Source: Glandiceps talaboti
Taxonomy: Eukaryota > Hemichordata > Enteropneusta > Spengelidae
Reading direction: 5' to 3'
Assembly (NCBI RefSeq): GCF_964340395.1
Contig: NC_135568.1
Location: forward strand, 15,834,276-15,898,275
Length of the DNA: 64,000 nt
How positions within the stretch are numbered: position 1 is the stretch's first letter; the number at the start of each line of letters is the position of its first letter. Below, one piece after another: positions 1 to 12,333 of this stretch. The notes beneath the pieces were generated by a model. The model ran no database searches. It saw only the letters and a program-made list of their open reading frames with translations, and was not told the DNA's origin. Position numbers and translations under genes: made by a program.

Positions 1-599
1 TTTGCTATGTACCAGACTGAGTGTATTTTCAGAGTTTCTATTAGCACAACTGAACTGAGGTTCAGTAGTGCTACAGCCATGGAGAACAGCATCATCTAGC
101 ATACTAGTGAGTAAACATTCCAAAAATGTATGCAAATATCCCTAGCAACCATGACCACGCCCATAGCAACAGCTATGGGCGTGGTATTGTGGTGTGCTTC
201 ACTAAGATATCAACTGGGATTAATAGACAAGTGAACCAACATTTCAAAAGTGTATGCAAATATACCTAGCAACAAGACCATGCCTATAACAGCAGCCAAA
301 TGATTTTCTGGAACACTGTCCTCAAAATGCAACCATTTGGAAAGAGAAAGTGATAGATTTCTTTCCACCTGTATATTCGTAATACTAGAGTCCAACATTA
401 AGTGATAAAAATCTGTAATACTCTCTAAAATGTCAGTTTCGTAGGCACTCTAAGAGCTCTGTGAGTGTGTCATCTAGGGTCGCGCGCCATCTTTAATCCG
501 ACCCCTATTTATATGCAGAGTAGGCTAAACTGTCACCCCGTTCTTATCCATCCTATATCTCCCATTTAACATTTTAACAAATTTCCTGACTTTGCATAG
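1..599 (+). other. Intron of the LRP1-like gene with a dispersed repeat and hairpin
   Basis: This is the 3' part of the intron before exon 1 of the window and ends at the acceptor tttgcatag. It holds two diverged copies of a dispersed repeat, around 110-170 and 230-310. Shared text is TGTATGCAAATAT, CTAGCAAC, then GACCACGCCC or GACCATGCC. A third copy lies at 6945-7010. A perfect short hairpin (ACCACGCCCATAG and its complement) spans 153-186. I see no coding sequence. Confidence 0.6.
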
Positions 600-778
600 A
601 TTGAGAATCTTGGGGAACCTCGTGGTATTGCTGTGGATTGGATTGGTGATAACATATACTGGTGCGATTCAGAGTTTGATACGATAGAAGTAGCTGATAT
701 TGGAGGCAGATATAGGAAGACACTGATTAATACTGGTCTGGATTTACCACACTCTATTGTAGTCAACCCTGCTGAAGG
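600..778 (+). CDS. LRP1: LRP1-like exon 1 of window: YWTD propeller blade
   Basis: The acceptor is tttgcatag and the donor is GG|gtaagt. It starts in phase 0 and leaves two bases. The frame reads [19 protein letters not shown], then [14 protein letters not shown] and [12 protein letters not shown], an LDLR class B repeat. YWCD stands in the usual YWTD position. Confidence 0.92.
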
Positions 779-3700
779 GTAAGTGAGGTTAAAGGTCACA
801 CATCCTGGCATTTTAGGTGACCTTCACTATAGGCCTAAGATCTCATGATAATTAATATACAATTGTCTAGCAAATGAATACACCACCCTCTTGAGGATGA
901 TTTAACCTGAGGTTTTGACCAGTTGTTACATACATTTTATGAGAGAAAGGATTTTCAAACCATTTTGCTGCCTAATTGAAAATCTATGCTCTCGTGATTT
1001 GGTAGTGCCCTCTAATGATAGCCAAATTTTGTTGTTGTGGGTCATTATGGTAAAAACTAGCATGCCTAGTGAGTTGCCACATAGTAAGAGAAAGGGGAAC
1101 ACCACATTTTGGTGTGTCACTAGAAATAGTATAATTAACCAGCGTCCACTCAATAACTTGTATATCAACATATCACAACAATATAGTGTTAGTTTGCTAT
1201 CTCAGTAAGCCGATACCTCAATTGCCGTGGTTGTATTGTGATTTAATTGACATATGTTTATGTTTCAGTATGATGTATTGGACAGACTGGGGACAGAATC
1301 CTAAAATTGAATCTGCCTATTTAGACGGCTCAAGTCGCAGAACACTGGTCAGCACTCGTATAGAGTGGCCAACAGGATTGGCCATCGACTACATCATTCG
1401 GCGTTTGTTCTGGGCCGATGCAAAGTCTAGCGTTATCGAGAGCATTAATCTGGATGGTACAGACAGAGTGGTTGTAGCAAGGTTCGCTAGAAGTGAGTAA
1501 CTTACTGTGGATTTATTCTGAGCATGCAGTTTTGATGAGCCAGGCTATCAAGTTCTGAGAGACCTCAACTTGATAAACTCATCTTGTAATTGAAACTTCA
1601 TCCTCCTGGTAAAATCTCGGCATTTATAGATAAATGTAATGGAACCAAAAGAAAGTTAGCATGATCAGGATAGATATAGCCACCATAACAGGCTAGATGG
1701 TTATCCTGGCCAGAATTCTTTCCACACAGCATGTAAACTTGAAGTAATTTAGTTGAGAATAAAAAAAAAAAAAAAAAATTGTGTCAATTTTTTATTTTTG
1801 GCCTAACAAGAAATGTTATCTGTTTTACAGGTGGTAACCAGCCGTTCATGATTGATATTTTTGAAGATTTTATTTACGGAACAACTTACCAGACAAACAA
1901 TGTCTTCAGAGTCCCTAAGTATGGTGGAAATGTGACGGTACTAGCTTCTAATCTAGAACATGCCACAGACCTGGTGATAGTCCAGGAAAATAAACAAGAA
2001 CTAGGTAAGGACTAATTTCGACTAAGTTAAAGGGTCTTTGTGTCAGAAGATACAGGATTCAAAATATTTAGTAAGTTTAAAGGGAACACATTATTCTTGA
2101 AAATAAATGTGTAGCTGGTTCAGTGTGAGTAAGCCTGTCTACACCAGTCAGTCACCCATACTCATATACATAGACCTCTAGTGGGTTTAGTTTCATTCCT
2201 AGAGACGACATTGGAATAAATAGAAACTTGATTGTAAGAAGATTTTCTAAAATTTAAGAATATTACTTCATTGGGAAGTAATATTTCTTGAATTCTGATC
2301 TAAAATAAAGTTGATCTTTTTTCAAAAATTACAGAGAAACAAGAATTTTTGTTCAAAAATTTTGGCGGGAAAGTCACCCAGGCTCAGCAGTGATAGCATG
2401 TACCTCTGGGTTTAGTTTAAAACAGTCACTTCATATACAATCTATCCTGAAGTCACCTAGAACCAACATATATATATCACCAATGCTTTCAGTGTGACTC
2501 AGTCTGTCCACTGTTTATCTCAAGTTCACACAGAACCGGCAATGCATACCACCAGTGCATTGTTAGTGTGACACACTAGCCTGTCCACATTTATCCTGAA
2601 GTCACCCAGAACCAACAATAAACACATCATCAATGCGTTCAGTGTGGCATAGTCAATCCACAGTTTACCTCGAGGTTACCAACAACACATCACCAATGCA
2701 TTCAGTGTGACACAGTCAATCCACAGTTTACCTCGAGGTTACCAACAACACATCACCAATGCATTCAGTGTGACACAGTCAATCCACAGTTTACCTCGAG
2801 GTTACCAACAACACATCACCAATGCATTCAGTGTGACACAGTCAATCCACAGTTTACCTCGAGGTTACAACTCATCACCAATGCATTGAGTGACATAGTC
2901 AATTCACAGTTTACCTCGAGGTTACAACTCATCACCAATGCATTGAGTGACATAGTCGATCCACAGTTTACCTCAAGGTTACCAACAGAATACATACATG
3001 TAGCACCAATGTGTTCAGTGTGCAAAACAACATTGGTGATATTTTCTTTGTCTGTTAGTTTCAGGTGATAACAATCCATGTAATACAAATGATTGTAGTC
3101 ACCTGTGTCTACTCAAACCTGGTAACCAGGCCTCCTGTACATGTGCTAACACTCATATGAAGGATGAAGATGGATCATGTACACCTCAAAGTAAGTTACT
3201 TTGTTATTGTTCAAGGGGCACAAGCTGATACGTTTTTTGATTCAAGCTGATAAACACAATAAGAGAGTGTATCGGTAGTTACATTAGGCTCTCCTATCAG
3301 TCGCACTCTTGTATAGGGGACACATCAGCTTTGCTAGCCATTGGACGTTTTCACTTATGATACCATTAAATAAAAATGACAGCTAACAAAGAGTAATTGG
3401 AGGAAACCTCAACCAACTAATAGGTACACAAAAATACAAAGCTACCACAAGAGGGCTCCCTATAACTAGCTGGCAAGTGTCAATTAGGCAAGTTTCCAAC
3501 GTGTGGTATAAATTTAACATGATTTTACTGGTTGGATTTCTTGTTTAGGTGGATGTGAGAACAAACGGTGTAAGAATTCTGGGGTTTGTTATCTTGCTAA
3601 TGGAGAACCAAGATGTAGGTGAGTATGCAAGATATAACAAAGATTTTGAATAATTATGGAAAAATGGTAAATTAATGTTCACCAGACAAACTTAACAGCT

Positions 3701-4257
3701 ACTGCAACAATATTACTTATGACGCACATACTACAACAAGAGCTCACACCCATAGAGTGACTTAACACTGACAATGGTACACACATATACTGTGACCAAA
3801 CACTGTGACAGTGGCACACACATATACAGTGACCAAACACTGTGACAATGGTACACACATATACAGTGATCAAACACTGTGAACAAGGCACACACATATA
3901 CAGTGACCAAACACTGTGACAATGACACACACACACATACAGTGATCAAACACTGTGACAATGGTACACACGCATACAGTGACCAAATACTGTGACAATG
4001 ATACACACATACAGTGACCAAATACTGTGACAGTGGCACACACATATACAGTGACAAACACTGCATGTGACAATGGTACACACACAAAAAGTAACCAAAC
4101 ACTGTGACAATGGCACACACACACATACACTGACCAAACACTGTGACAATGGTACACAATCATACAATGTAGAAACATGTCAGCAAGGACCTGACGTGTA
4201 CAGTAGGCAAATAAACACTATGGCTCACTCACATACTAACACTGCCACAATAATTTA

Positions 4258-4292
<35 letters not shown>

Positions 4293-7200
4293 CCAAACAT
4301 GGCATGAAGGACTCGTTGACATATGATGACCAAACATCGCCACAATGAGTTACACACATACAATGACCAAACACAGAGAAATCATGCACATACTATGATA
4401 CAGTGACAAAACACTGTGGCAAGGGTTCAATTATAATGACGTTGTATACACTGTACTTTCCACATAACTTTAATCTTAATAGTTATAAGACGTACTTCCT
4501 CGCCAAAACTTGTAGATACTCAGATACAATGGATATATCCTTTAGCTCTCCAAACTGAATTTAGGTGAAAAACAAGCCTTCGATAGCTTTCACAGCTGTT
4601 GAAGGCTAACCTTAGCAGTCATTGAAGGTTCATAAGTAAGCAAGATACAAAGGCTAGCCCAAGCCTCCAATAGCTATCACAGCCATTGAATGGTAGATGC
4701 AACGGCACTTTCTAGATATTATGTTACAAGGTATAGTAAATATGTTTTCGTCTCTTTATTCACTACCAGATGTCCAGATCAATATTCTGGTGATCTTTGT
4801 CAGACTGACGTATGCTCCAATTTCTGTCTTAACGGTGGTACCTGTGTTGCCTCCCGTGGTCAACCAGCTTGTCAGTGCAACGAAAGATTTGAAGGCCCTC
4901 GCTGCAGAAGTGATAAGTGCTCAAATTTCTGTGCGCACAATGTAACATGTATCATCAAGAACGGAGTCCCAACATGCGAGTAAGTGTATAAACCTGAACT
5001 AGCGGTAACTGGAGTATTAATTTTTTTCAATCAGACCACCCTGAATATATTAACTGAAAATTGTTAAAATACCAATAATTAGATAGTTTGACAAAACATG
5101 TTGACCTGAACAGGCGAAATGTTACTTAGAAAGTAATTAGAAAGTTTGGTCACGGTACAAGTCATTCCAGCCTATTGTGGCTGTTTTAATAAACCGATGA
5201 ATAAATTTACATTAATTAGTAGCTGAGTAGAGGTTGATTTTATCTATATGAAAGTAGTATAAAAAATATGATATATGTTGAAATTGTGATTGCATGGAGG
5301 TTGTTGACCTTTGGGTGTGGACCTAAAAGTTAATGTGATCAGATTTATTGCACCGTAATATGTGTACAGCTACATAAATACATTTACCCACAGGTGATGT
5401 AATATTTTTCAGGGTGTACGATATTATGAATAAGTCAGTATATCTAACAAACCAGTTAAAAAACAAACAAAAAAAACATTTCAGTTACAGCTAGTACAGC
5501 TTTAACAACTTTGTTGTTGTGTTTGCTTCATATCAATAGGGAACTTGCAAACCTGCCATGTTGAATGTTGCATCATGGGAAATGTGATAATAAATGCTAA
5601 TCAATTAGTATTATGAACAAAAATGTTACACTGTTTGTAACCACAAATGATCAATTCATTCATAGTCACCCTGACCGTTGTGGGAGGTATATTTTATCAG
5701 TAGCTCCAGATTAGGTAATACGATAACCTCAGACAATCCCATAGTCCTTTGCGTCTGAGCATGCTCAGTCTGGATTGCAAGTTCCCTATTGTTTGTTAGC
5801 AAATTATAAGGACCACACACAACAAATGTTCCAGTCTACTTGTAATACCCATTGCAAGTATAGCGATTCCAACTATGTGCCATACACACTTATATCACAT
5901 CAAGTGTAAATTTATAGTTTTCAAGTTTTTTTACATAATTTTTTGTTGTTGTAATTTTTCGTCATCTCAGAAACCACTAGGCCAACAGATTCTTATGTCA
6001 TCCAATAACAGTTGACTGTATAACTCTGTTGGAAACAAGAAATTGCAAGAAATATACCCTAAGTACCCAACACCATATGCCAGCTATCAGAAAGACAAAA
6101 GGATTTTATAGTGTGGCCGCTAGGGGGATGAAAGGATTATATTGTGTTATCTCTACAGCCTAGGTGTAGTGGTAGCTATGACGACCCTCTCTCTCTGAAA
6201 CATCACAGTAAAGTTACAATTTGTGGTATTATCTGTACTTGCTACTCTAGATGTACTGGTAGTTATGCTGGGCCTCACTGCCTGGACAACCTGTGTGATA
6301 ATGCGTGTGAGAATGGTGGAGCCTGCAAAGTGCGCAGTTTAAGTGGTAATAAACAGGCAGAATGCGTCTGCGTTGGTGGCTACACTGGCAGTCGATGTGA
6401 GATTGATCGTTGTAGTGACTACTGCAAGAACGGTGGAAAGTGTGATATAAAGGGTAAGTACTTTGATTGTAATCTGTACATTAGTGGTTGTGGAGTCATG
6501 ATGGTTGAATTGTTAGAGTGGTTGGCTTGTAATCTGTACATTGCTGGTTGTGGAGTCATGATGGTTGAATGGTTAGAGTGGCTGGTTTATAATAATATAA
6601 TATAATGAACATTATTCATCCAAATAAATTCGGAAATTTGTTGAATGGTTGCCACAAGAGCAGCACCCTAGTGCCCTAGTGTTGAAGAAGCAGGGGGAAA
6701 CCAGAGTACCCGGGGAAAATCTGCATTGGTCAGCAGGGTCAAACTGAGCATCAACCGTCTTACATACAGACCTGGTTAAATGTTTAATCAAACCCAGCCG
6801 ACACCTGGCGGGTTCAAACCGAGGCTGCAGTGGTGAGAGGCATACAAGCTAACCCCTCGGCTACCAACAACATATGTAATCTGTACATTGCTGGTTTTGG
6901 AGTCATGATGGTTGAATGGTTAGAGTGGCAGACTTGTAATCTGTATATTGCTGTATGCAAATTTGTCTAGCAACAAGACCATGCCCATAGCAACAGGCAA
7001 ATGATTGCAAAGATAACAACATGGTTGAATAGGCAACGGGATAATCATTCAGCAATGTACACCTATACCAAGCATAGATCAGCATGTGAATAAACATTTT
7101 TCAAAACTGTACAGTTGTGCTACAATGCCATTGGGGCTATTTTTAAATACTTGAACTTGCTTGTCTGTATTATTTCAGTGTCTTTTTTAAGTTCTACTTG

Positions 7201-10200
7201 TTTTGTAATGCTGTTTTTGTGTGTATTTATGTCTGTTTTAGCTATGGGATGTTTTGAACATTGTTGTGTTCTTTCTTTCCCGAAATGAAGTTTAATAAAT
7301 TCATAAATAATAATAATAACTATAATTTCCTATTCTTTTGTAGATGGATCTCCGAAGTGCTCGTGTACACCAAGATATAACAGTTCACAGTGTGATACAG
7401 ATCTATGCATCGAAAGATGTAAAAATGGTGGAGAGTGTGTGGAAGATACACAGAATGCCACCCTTAGATGCATGTAAGTATAGCCCAGAGATAGTAAGGC
7501 TTGTAAGTATAGCCCAGAGACAGTAAGGCTTGTAAGTATAGCCCTGAGATAGTAAGGCTTGTAAGTATAGCCCAGAGACAGTAAGGCTTGTAAGTATAGC
7601 CCAGAGATAGAAAGGCTTGTAAGTATAGCCCAGAGATAGAAAGGCTTGTAAGTATAGCCCAGAGACAGTAAGGCTTGTAAGTATAGCCCAGAGACAGTAA
7701 GGCTTGTAAGTATAGCCCAGAGACAGTAAGGCTTGTAAGTATAGCCCAGAGACAGTAAGGATTGTAAGTATAGCCCAGAGACAGTAAGGCTTGTAAGTAT
7801 AGCCCAGATACAGTAAGACTTGTAAGTATAGCCCAGAGACAGTAAGGCTTGTAAGTATAGCCCAGAGACAGTAAGACTTGTAAGTATAGCCCAGAGACAG
7901 TAAGACTTGTAAGTATAGCCCAGATACAGTAAGGCTTGTAAGTATAGCCCAGATACAGTAAGGCTTGTAAGTATAGCCCAGAGACAGTAAGACTTGTGAG
8001 TATAGCCCAGAGACAGTAAGACTTGTAAGTATAGCCCAGAGACAGTAAGACTTGTAAGTATAGCCCAGAGACAGTAAGACTTGTAAGTATAGCCCAGAGA
8101 CAGTAAGACTTGTAAGTATAGCCCAGATATAGTAAGACTTGTAAGTATAGCCCAGAGACAGTAAGGCTTGTAAGTATAGCCCAGAGACAGTAAGGCTTGA
8201 AAGTATAGCCCAGAGACAGCTAGGCTTGTAAGTATAGCCCAGAGATAGTAAGGATTGTAAGTATAGCCCAGAGATAGTAAGGATTGTAAGTATAGCCCAG
8301 AGACAGATATATAAGCCAAAATATTCAATTTTCTGACCAATCATCACCTCTCAATATTCTGACCAATCATCGCCACTCAATATTCTGACCAATCATCACC
8401 TCTCAATATTCTGACCAATCATCACCACTCAATATTCTGACCAATCATCACCACTCAATATTCTGACCAATCATCACCACTCAATATTCTGACCAATCAT
8501 CACCACTCAATTTTCTGACCAATCATCACCACTCAATTTTCTGACCAATCATCACCACTCAATATTCTGACCAATCATCACCACTCAATATTCTGACCAA
8601 TCATCACCACTCAATATTCTGACCAATCATCACCACTCAATATTCTGACCAATCAACACCACTCAATATTCTGACCAATCATCACCTCACAATATTCTGA
8701 CCAATCATCGCCTCTCAATTTTCTCACAACTCATCAGTATTCTGACCATAGTTTGTTTTATTTTGTTCAGTTGCAATGGTAACTGGGGAGGCAATTTCTG
8801 TGAGCATGAGAAGGGTAGTGCCGAAGACTGCAAACACTTGGTGTGTGAACCTCATGGAGCATGTGTTCTAAGACTTGACCCATCCAGTAATGAGAAGAAA
8901 GCAATGTGCAGGTCAGTGGTAATTATGTAAATGACCAAAAATATTCATCAGCTTGGTAGATCAAGTGATTTGTAATTCTGCAATTATCAGTTACATCCAT
9001 TCTCAAAATTGTGTTTAATTTCAATAATTAAACATTTCTGGGTACGAGCCATAACATCAGCAAAGTCTGCGATACAGCTATAATGATGTACGCTTGGTGT
9101 TTCACTCATGAAATATTTTGTTTTTGACACACAGCTACACATATTTCAACTCTAGACTAACAATAACAGAGACACAGCAAACACAGTGGGATCCTTTACC
9201 CAATCACGTTGAACACTGCTGATAAATTTGCTATTCTTTCACACTGCAGTAAAAACAGGCTTCCAATGAAAACATTACAAGTGGACTTGATGATTTTATT
9301 GGCTACAAATGTTTATTTTCTAACTGATAATCAACATTTCAACTTGACTATTTCTACATCCCTACTGTGTATGGTACCTAATCGTTCCTTTTGCATTAGA
9401 AGTTGCCTGAGGGTGTGTAATAAATGTCATGTTACATGAGTGAAACACCAAACCAACATCATTTTAGCTGTAAGTACATGCTGTTTAATCAGTGTAAGTG
9501 ATAAAACACAATAGATGGCTGAAATCTGACCATGTATTTATACAAACCTTGAGTCCGAAATTCAACCAGTGAGTTAAAATTAACGTAAGCTGTGTTTAAA
9601 TTTCACATTCACTTTTACTCGACATGTGTTGTTTGTGGGGCATGTGGACAGTGTATGTGTCCATACATGTGTTTGCGTGCACTGTGTATGCATGTAACTT
9701 TGTATAATTTGCTAGGTCATATGCATATGCATTTTGATTGTATTTTAATTGTCTTATTAGTTGTAAGCCACACTGGGAAGGCCCCAACTGTGAGTATCCA
9801 TCCTGTCATGGTTTCTGCGCAAATGGTGGAACATGCAGCATAGTGGATGGCAAACAACAGTGCCAGTAAGTATGCATTCTCAATGTAGAAGATGCGTAGA
9901 AAGTATAACATTAGCATTCATCAATTCACTTCTTTGATAATAGTTGCATAATTTGCCATTATCAAATAGGAAACGGTTGTACTTCCAGTGGGATTTTTCC
10001 AGCCATTGATATTCTTGATGTCCATAAGGACCCATTCATACCACATACACGTAGTAATGTGTTTATTAACATTTAAAATATCATGAGTTTTATTGACTTG
10101 AGCAAGTCGAGACTTGAGAGAACATTTTATTAGCTGTTGGTCGGCTCAATATCCCAGGTAATATAGTCTTCATATTATCATCAGTCCGAATGTCCGAATG

Positions 10201-12289
10201 GAGAGCTTGTAGTTGGTTTATAAACACAGCATACGTGTCACATTCCATTTACTCTGCAAACTCTTACAAATCTAATGTTCCGATCACCACCGTGAATATT
10301 GCTTATTTGCCAAATCACATCATGAATTTAAAGGGGAACACTACTCCAGGAAATAGGGACATTTCCATAAACTTTGAGTTCTGGGGAGTCATTTCATGAT
10401 TTTACATCACCTACAATTACTTGCGATTTCAGTGAAACATCAAGTTGATCTTGTGCCTTTATAGGGTATCTTTGCTATGCGCTATTGCATCATGGGAGTC
10501 AACATAAATAATATATTCATGGTTGCACAATGAATATTCATGACTCCGGAGTGCTTATTCCTGTCATTGTAAAACAGCTTTCGTGATTTTTTTTTTTACT
10601 GAAAATGTCTTTACAAAAGCTTAGTATGCACATATCTCTGGTTACTGGCTAAGTGTTCATTGTGTACTGCCCACCATGTGACTTCAGCTTTATGCTTTTC
10701 AGGCATTGAATGAATATGAATTTTTCTTTGTTTAGATGTCCACCAGACTATGGGGGTGAATACTGCCAGGCCAAGAAAGCCCCTGAGGAGGCATGCAGGC
10801 ATTTAGAATGTATCCATGGTACCTGTGTGTACACAGATACTGATGATATCGTCATATGTCAGTAAGTAGTAACCATGGTGCCTGTGTGCACTCAGTGATG
10901 ATGTCATCATACTTTGTGTACACAAACACTGATGATGTCATATGTCAATAAGCAGCAACCATTGCCCTTATATTTACACAGATGCTGATGATGTCACCAT
11001 GCTTTAATTACACAGATTTTGAGGTCAGGCATCAACAAGCAGCATCCATTGTTTGTGTGTACACAGATACTAATGATGTCACATTGTGTGTACACAGTTA
11101 CTGATGATGTCACCATATTTTAATTACACAAATTTTGATGTCATACATAATAAATAGCACCCATTGCTCTTGAGTGTACAATGATACTGATAATGGAATT
11201 ATACTGTGTACACAGATACTGATGAGGTCATATTGCGTGTACACAGTTCCTAATGTTTTTGTCAAATGTCCGCATTCATGGCACAAGTGTGCACGTAGAT
11301 ACTGATGTCATCACACTGTGTGCACATGTACACAGATACTGATGATGTTATATTGTTTGTACACAGTTACTAATGATTTTGTCACATGTCCATAAGGAGC
11401 ATTCATGGCACAAGTGTGCACATAGATACCGATGTCATCATACTGTGTGTACATGTACACAGATACTGATGATGTCATCGAATGTCACCAAGTAGCAAGC
11501 ATGGTACTTGTATACAATTATGAATTGTACAAACACACTATTTTCTTTTTTAACTGATGAAAGTGAGAATTGAAAACATTTTTAAGATGTGATGGTTAGA
11601 AATACAAAAATAAAAAAAGAGTCCCAATGATTGATATCATAAGTGATATTAATACATGATTGTTAGCTAAAAAAGTATTTTAAAATGTTTGTATTTTTTG
11701 TCTTTTTAAGTTGTAAGACTGGATGGACTGGTGATAATTGTAATATTCCAAAACCAGGAACAACTGGGAAAAGAGCTGGTGATGAAAAAGACCATAGTAA
11801 GTCAGATTTGTTGGATACTAGTATATGTAGAGCACTGTCAGTTTATTAAAGATGAGACATGTTATGTCTATGCTAGGGAGTCTAGTGGCATTTCCCACAC
11901 TGGCCATTGGTGGCGCTCTACTACATAATTCCAACACTAGAACAGTTGGGTGACTTTAATCAGTACAGTTTTGTCTGAGACACTGCCACTCCATTTTCAG
12001 GTACACTTCTATCTACAGCCGCCAACACCTAAGGGGAGATACTGTAATGACACACGTCTGTCTGTCTGTCTGTCTGTCTGTCTACATACAGCTTTGTCTC
12101 TGACACTGCCAAAAGGGTTATTGTAATGACACACATCTGTCTGTCTGTCTGTCTGTCTGTCTGCATACAGCTTTGTCTCTGACACTGCCAAAAGGGTTAT
12201 TGTAATGACACACATCTGTCTGTCTGTCTGTCTGTCTACATACTGCTTTGTCTCTGACATTGCCAAGGGGGCTTTTGGAATGACATATA

Positions 12290-12333
<44 letters not shown>

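Noticed and set aside
3679-4178. Minus-strand Cys/Val-rich frames up to 142 residues
   Set aside because: By-products of the AC-rich minisatellite; no stable motif or conserved start.
7330-8347. Two minus-strand open frames of over 300 residues with LSLGYTYK-type repeats
   Set aside because: They exist only because three 29-bp units make 87 bp without stops. They are translations of the donor minisatellite and overlap a real exon end on the other strand.
7474-8745. Regular direct repeats resembling a CRISPR array
   Set aside because: Units are contiguous with no unique spacers, and the locus is a eukaryotic intron.
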